From: an uncultured Caryophanales bacterium
GTDB lineage: Bacteria > Bacillota_I > Bacilli_A > RF39 > UBA660
Length of the DNA: 5,924 nucleotides
Direction of reading: 5' to 3'
Assembly: GCA_947303225.1 (NCBI GenBank)
Contig: CAMYXG010000077.1
Location: 1 to 5,924, forward strand
The position numbers were made by a program, and so were the translations under genes. The notes below the pieces were generated by a model, which did no database searches, had not been told where the DNA came from, and saw only the letters and a list, made by a program, of their open reading frames with translations. Below, piece by piece: positions 4,566-5,924 of the stretch; within the stretch, counting starts at the first letter, position 1; each line of letters opens with the position of its first letter.

Positions 4566-5924
4566 TTAACAATTTATATCGTGTTTATAAAGGGTTCTAT
4601 AATTACACTGCCTTGTATTAGTCCCACTACATCCAGTATTACTCCATCCTGTATAGACTCCCCAGCTTCCATATGCTGTTCCACATGCGGAACATGATGC
4701 ATTGTATTTACTACAGCTGCAGGAAGCCGAAGTAGTTACAATGCAAAAATATCTATTTGTATTCCAATCTGTCCTGCAACCATTACCACAGTTTACTTCA
4801 CATGCACTTCTATTAGTTCCGTAATTTACTCTTTTCCAACAATTTTTATCTTCAAGATAGTTATGTGTGTATCCACCTGGACAACTACAATGATAATATC
4901 CTGATACACAGCCAGCTGCTGAACAAGTCTTACACCATGATGTTCTTGTTCGATATCTACTTTGAGATTGAGAAGATACTGTTGCGGTACAACTATTGGT
5001 ATTTCCGGCTTTATCAGAAGAAGTATATGTTTGATTTCTAGTTAGGCCTGATTTGCTTACTGGAGAACTAGATGCTCCCGCGCATTTACTTAATCCACTC
5101 AAACTATCTGAACAACTAACTTTTACACTTACTCCGCTCGTTTTACATTGATTTCCATAACTACCTACACTACAACTTGGTTTTGTTTTATCTACTCTAA
5201 ATTTTCCACTATTACATTTATTTGTATTTCCTGCTGTATCTCTAACAAATCCATACCAAGTTATTCCACTTGTATTTGATTGTGTTCCTGATGTTTTACT
5301 ATTATATGTTACAGTAGAAGAGTTACTTAGACCATAATCTTTTAAATTACTTCCTCCTGTATCATTTTTTGTTAATGATAATGTGACATCTCTTTCCTTA
5401 TACCAATTATTTGAACCAATTGTTCCATTTTTTCCAACCGTACAAGTTGGAGCATTTTTATCTACTTTAAAGCTTCCACTATTACAGCTATTTGTGTTTC
5501 CTGCATGATCTATTACGTAACCATACCAAGTTATTCCAGTTGTATTGCCTTGTGTTCCTCTTACTTTACTATTATAAGTTACAGTAGTTGAAGCAATTAA
5601 ACCATATTTGCTTAATTTACTACTACCTGTATCTGCTTTTGTCATAGATAATGTAACATCTTTTTCTTTATACCATCCACTATTTCCTATTGTTCCACTT
5701 TTTGTAATAGAACAAGTTGGTTTCGTTCTATCAATATATGCTTCGATAATATAAATAGTTGAATTACCTGCTTTATCTGTTACAGTTAATTTTCCTTTTC
5801 TCATGCCTTCTTCTTTAAAAAAGATATTAATAACTTCACTTCTTTTTCCACAATTATTTTTTGTCATATCTACTTCTGGAAAAGTCTTTGAATCATTTTC
5901 GCTATTTGGACCAGTTCTATAATT
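4566..5924 (-). CDS. Secreted/surface Ig-like repeat protein with Cys-rich tail (5' end outside window)
   Basis: The frame is open to the right edge, so the visible 452 residues are the C-terminal part; the ATG at 5867 is internal and has no ribosome site. Residue numbers count from the edge. Four Ig-like modules are marked by a D-x-AGN motif at residues 50-54, 139-143, 229-233 and 304-308, as in bacterial Ig-like domains ending VTDKAGN. Modules 2 and 3 (64-153, 154-243) are near-copies. Each has two cysteines 76 residues apart (71/147 and 161/237), suited to a disulfide within the module. Module 4 is shorter and has more cysteines. Residues 318-452 hold 17 cysteines. No LPXTG motif or C-terminal membrane segment is present, so any anchor must be at the unseen N-terminus, or the protein is released. 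The composition (Ser, Thr, Asn, Gly, Cys) implies an extracellular location. G+C is visibly higher than in the operon. A role in adhesion or surface structure is plausible but unproven. Confidence 0.85.
   Translation of the reverse strand, partial: NYRTGPNSENDSKTFPEVDMTKNNCGKRSEVINIFFKEEGMRKGKLTVTDKAGNSTIYIIEAYIDRTKPTCSITKSGTIGNSGWYKEKDVTLSMTKADTGSSKLSKYGLIASTTVTYNSKVRGTQGNTTGITWYGYVIDHAGNTNSCNSGSFKVDKNAPTCTVGKNGTIGSNNWYKERDVTLSLTKNDTGGSNLKDYGLSNSSTVTYNSKTSGTQSNTSGITWYGFVRDTAGNTNKCNSGKFRVDKTKPSCSVGSYGNQCKTSGVSVKVSCSDSLSGLSKCAGASSSPVSKSGLTRNQTYTSSDKAGNTNSCTATVSSQSQSRYRTRTSWCKTCSAAGCVSGYYHCSCPGGYTHNYLEDKNCWKRVNYGTNRSACEVNCGNGCRTDWNTNRYFCIVTTSASCSCSKYNASCSACGTAYGSWGVYTGWSNTGCSGTNTRQCNYRTLYKHDINC
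4569..4973 (-). other. Cysteine-rich C-terminal region of the surface protein
   Basis: These 135 residues hold 17 cysteines, in patterns such as SWCKTC, CSAAGC, HCSC, CEVNCGNGC, CSCS and CSAC, with the final residue also Cys. Aromatic residues (Trp, Tyr) are frequent and there are few aliphatic ones, so the fold probably depends on disulfides or bound metal. The end (SWGVYTGWSNTGC...RQC) loosely recalls the W-x-x-W/C-R-C pattern of thrombospondin type 1 repeats. That likeness is short, and I do not assign the family. Confidence 0.7.
5196..5735 (-). repeat. Two 270-bp in-frame tandem repeats (Ig-like modules)
   Basis: Two head-to-tail units (5466-5735 and 5196-5465) encode 90 residues each, and about 59 of the 90 residues match. 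At the DNA level long blocks are the same; for example the 18 bases at 5251-5268 recur exactly at 5521-5538, 270 bp away. Unchanged segments include DVTLS, VTYNSK and GITWYG. This points to duplication of one module followed by drift. A third, shorter relative begins at 5195 and runs to about 4974. Confidence 0.9.

Noticed and set aside
5196..5735. Repeats as a CRISPR array or mobile element
   Set aside because: Units are 270 bp, in frame, adjoining and protein-coding; there are no spacers, terminal inverted repeats or transposase.
5865..5867. ATG as the true start of the Cys-rich protein
   Set aside because: The frame stays open through the remaining 57 nt to the window edge, no Shine-Dalgarno site precedes this ATG, and no signal peptide follows it, although the protein looks exported.

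Overview
The window is AT-rich, and every confidently called gene lies on the minus strand. Short Shine-Dalgarno sites (AAGGAG, AAAGGA, GAAGGA) precede the starts, Trp codons in the long genes are all TGG, and the promoter is of the TATAAT type. Together these fit a low-GC Gram-positive bacterium using the standard code. An uncultured gut Bacilli/RF39-like or Erysipelotrichia-like lineage is a plausible guess, but no marker gene here fixes the taxonomy.

Reading in the direction of transcription (right to left), the right quarter (4566-5924) is the 3' part of a secreted or surface protein. It has Ig-like repeats, two of them near-copies exactly 270 bp apart, followed by a tail with 17 cysteines and no visible anchor. 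Its 5' end lies outside the window. A rho-independent terminator (4504-4529) ends it. A 131-bp gap then carries a new promoter (extended -10 TATAAT at 4456-4461) with an inverted repeat over its -35 region.

From that promoter runs a compact five-gene operon: (1) a 285-aa membrane protein with an extracytoplasmic acidic domain, no family recognised; (2) a 327-aa peptidase-family-S66 protein (LD-carboxypeptidase/MccF type); (3) an 80-aa very acidic coiled-coil protein; (4) a 233-aa ABC transporter ATPase; (5) a 522-aa polytopic membrane protein that is almost certainly its permease. Junctions are -29, +13, +10 and -8 nt, so the five are probably co-transcribed and partly translationally coupled. 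A strong hairpin at 60-92 closes the operon, and it also serves a convergent plus-strand gene of which only the last ~24 codons may be visible.

How the genes could work together is inference. An intracellular S66 peptidase next to an ABC exporter-like pair and a membrane protein facing outward suggests either cell-wall peptide turnover linked to envelope sensing, or self-protection against a peptide antibiotic. The membrane protein, the acidic protein and the permease are the least explained parts. No RNA genes, CRISPR arrays, insertion sequences or integration signatures were seen.
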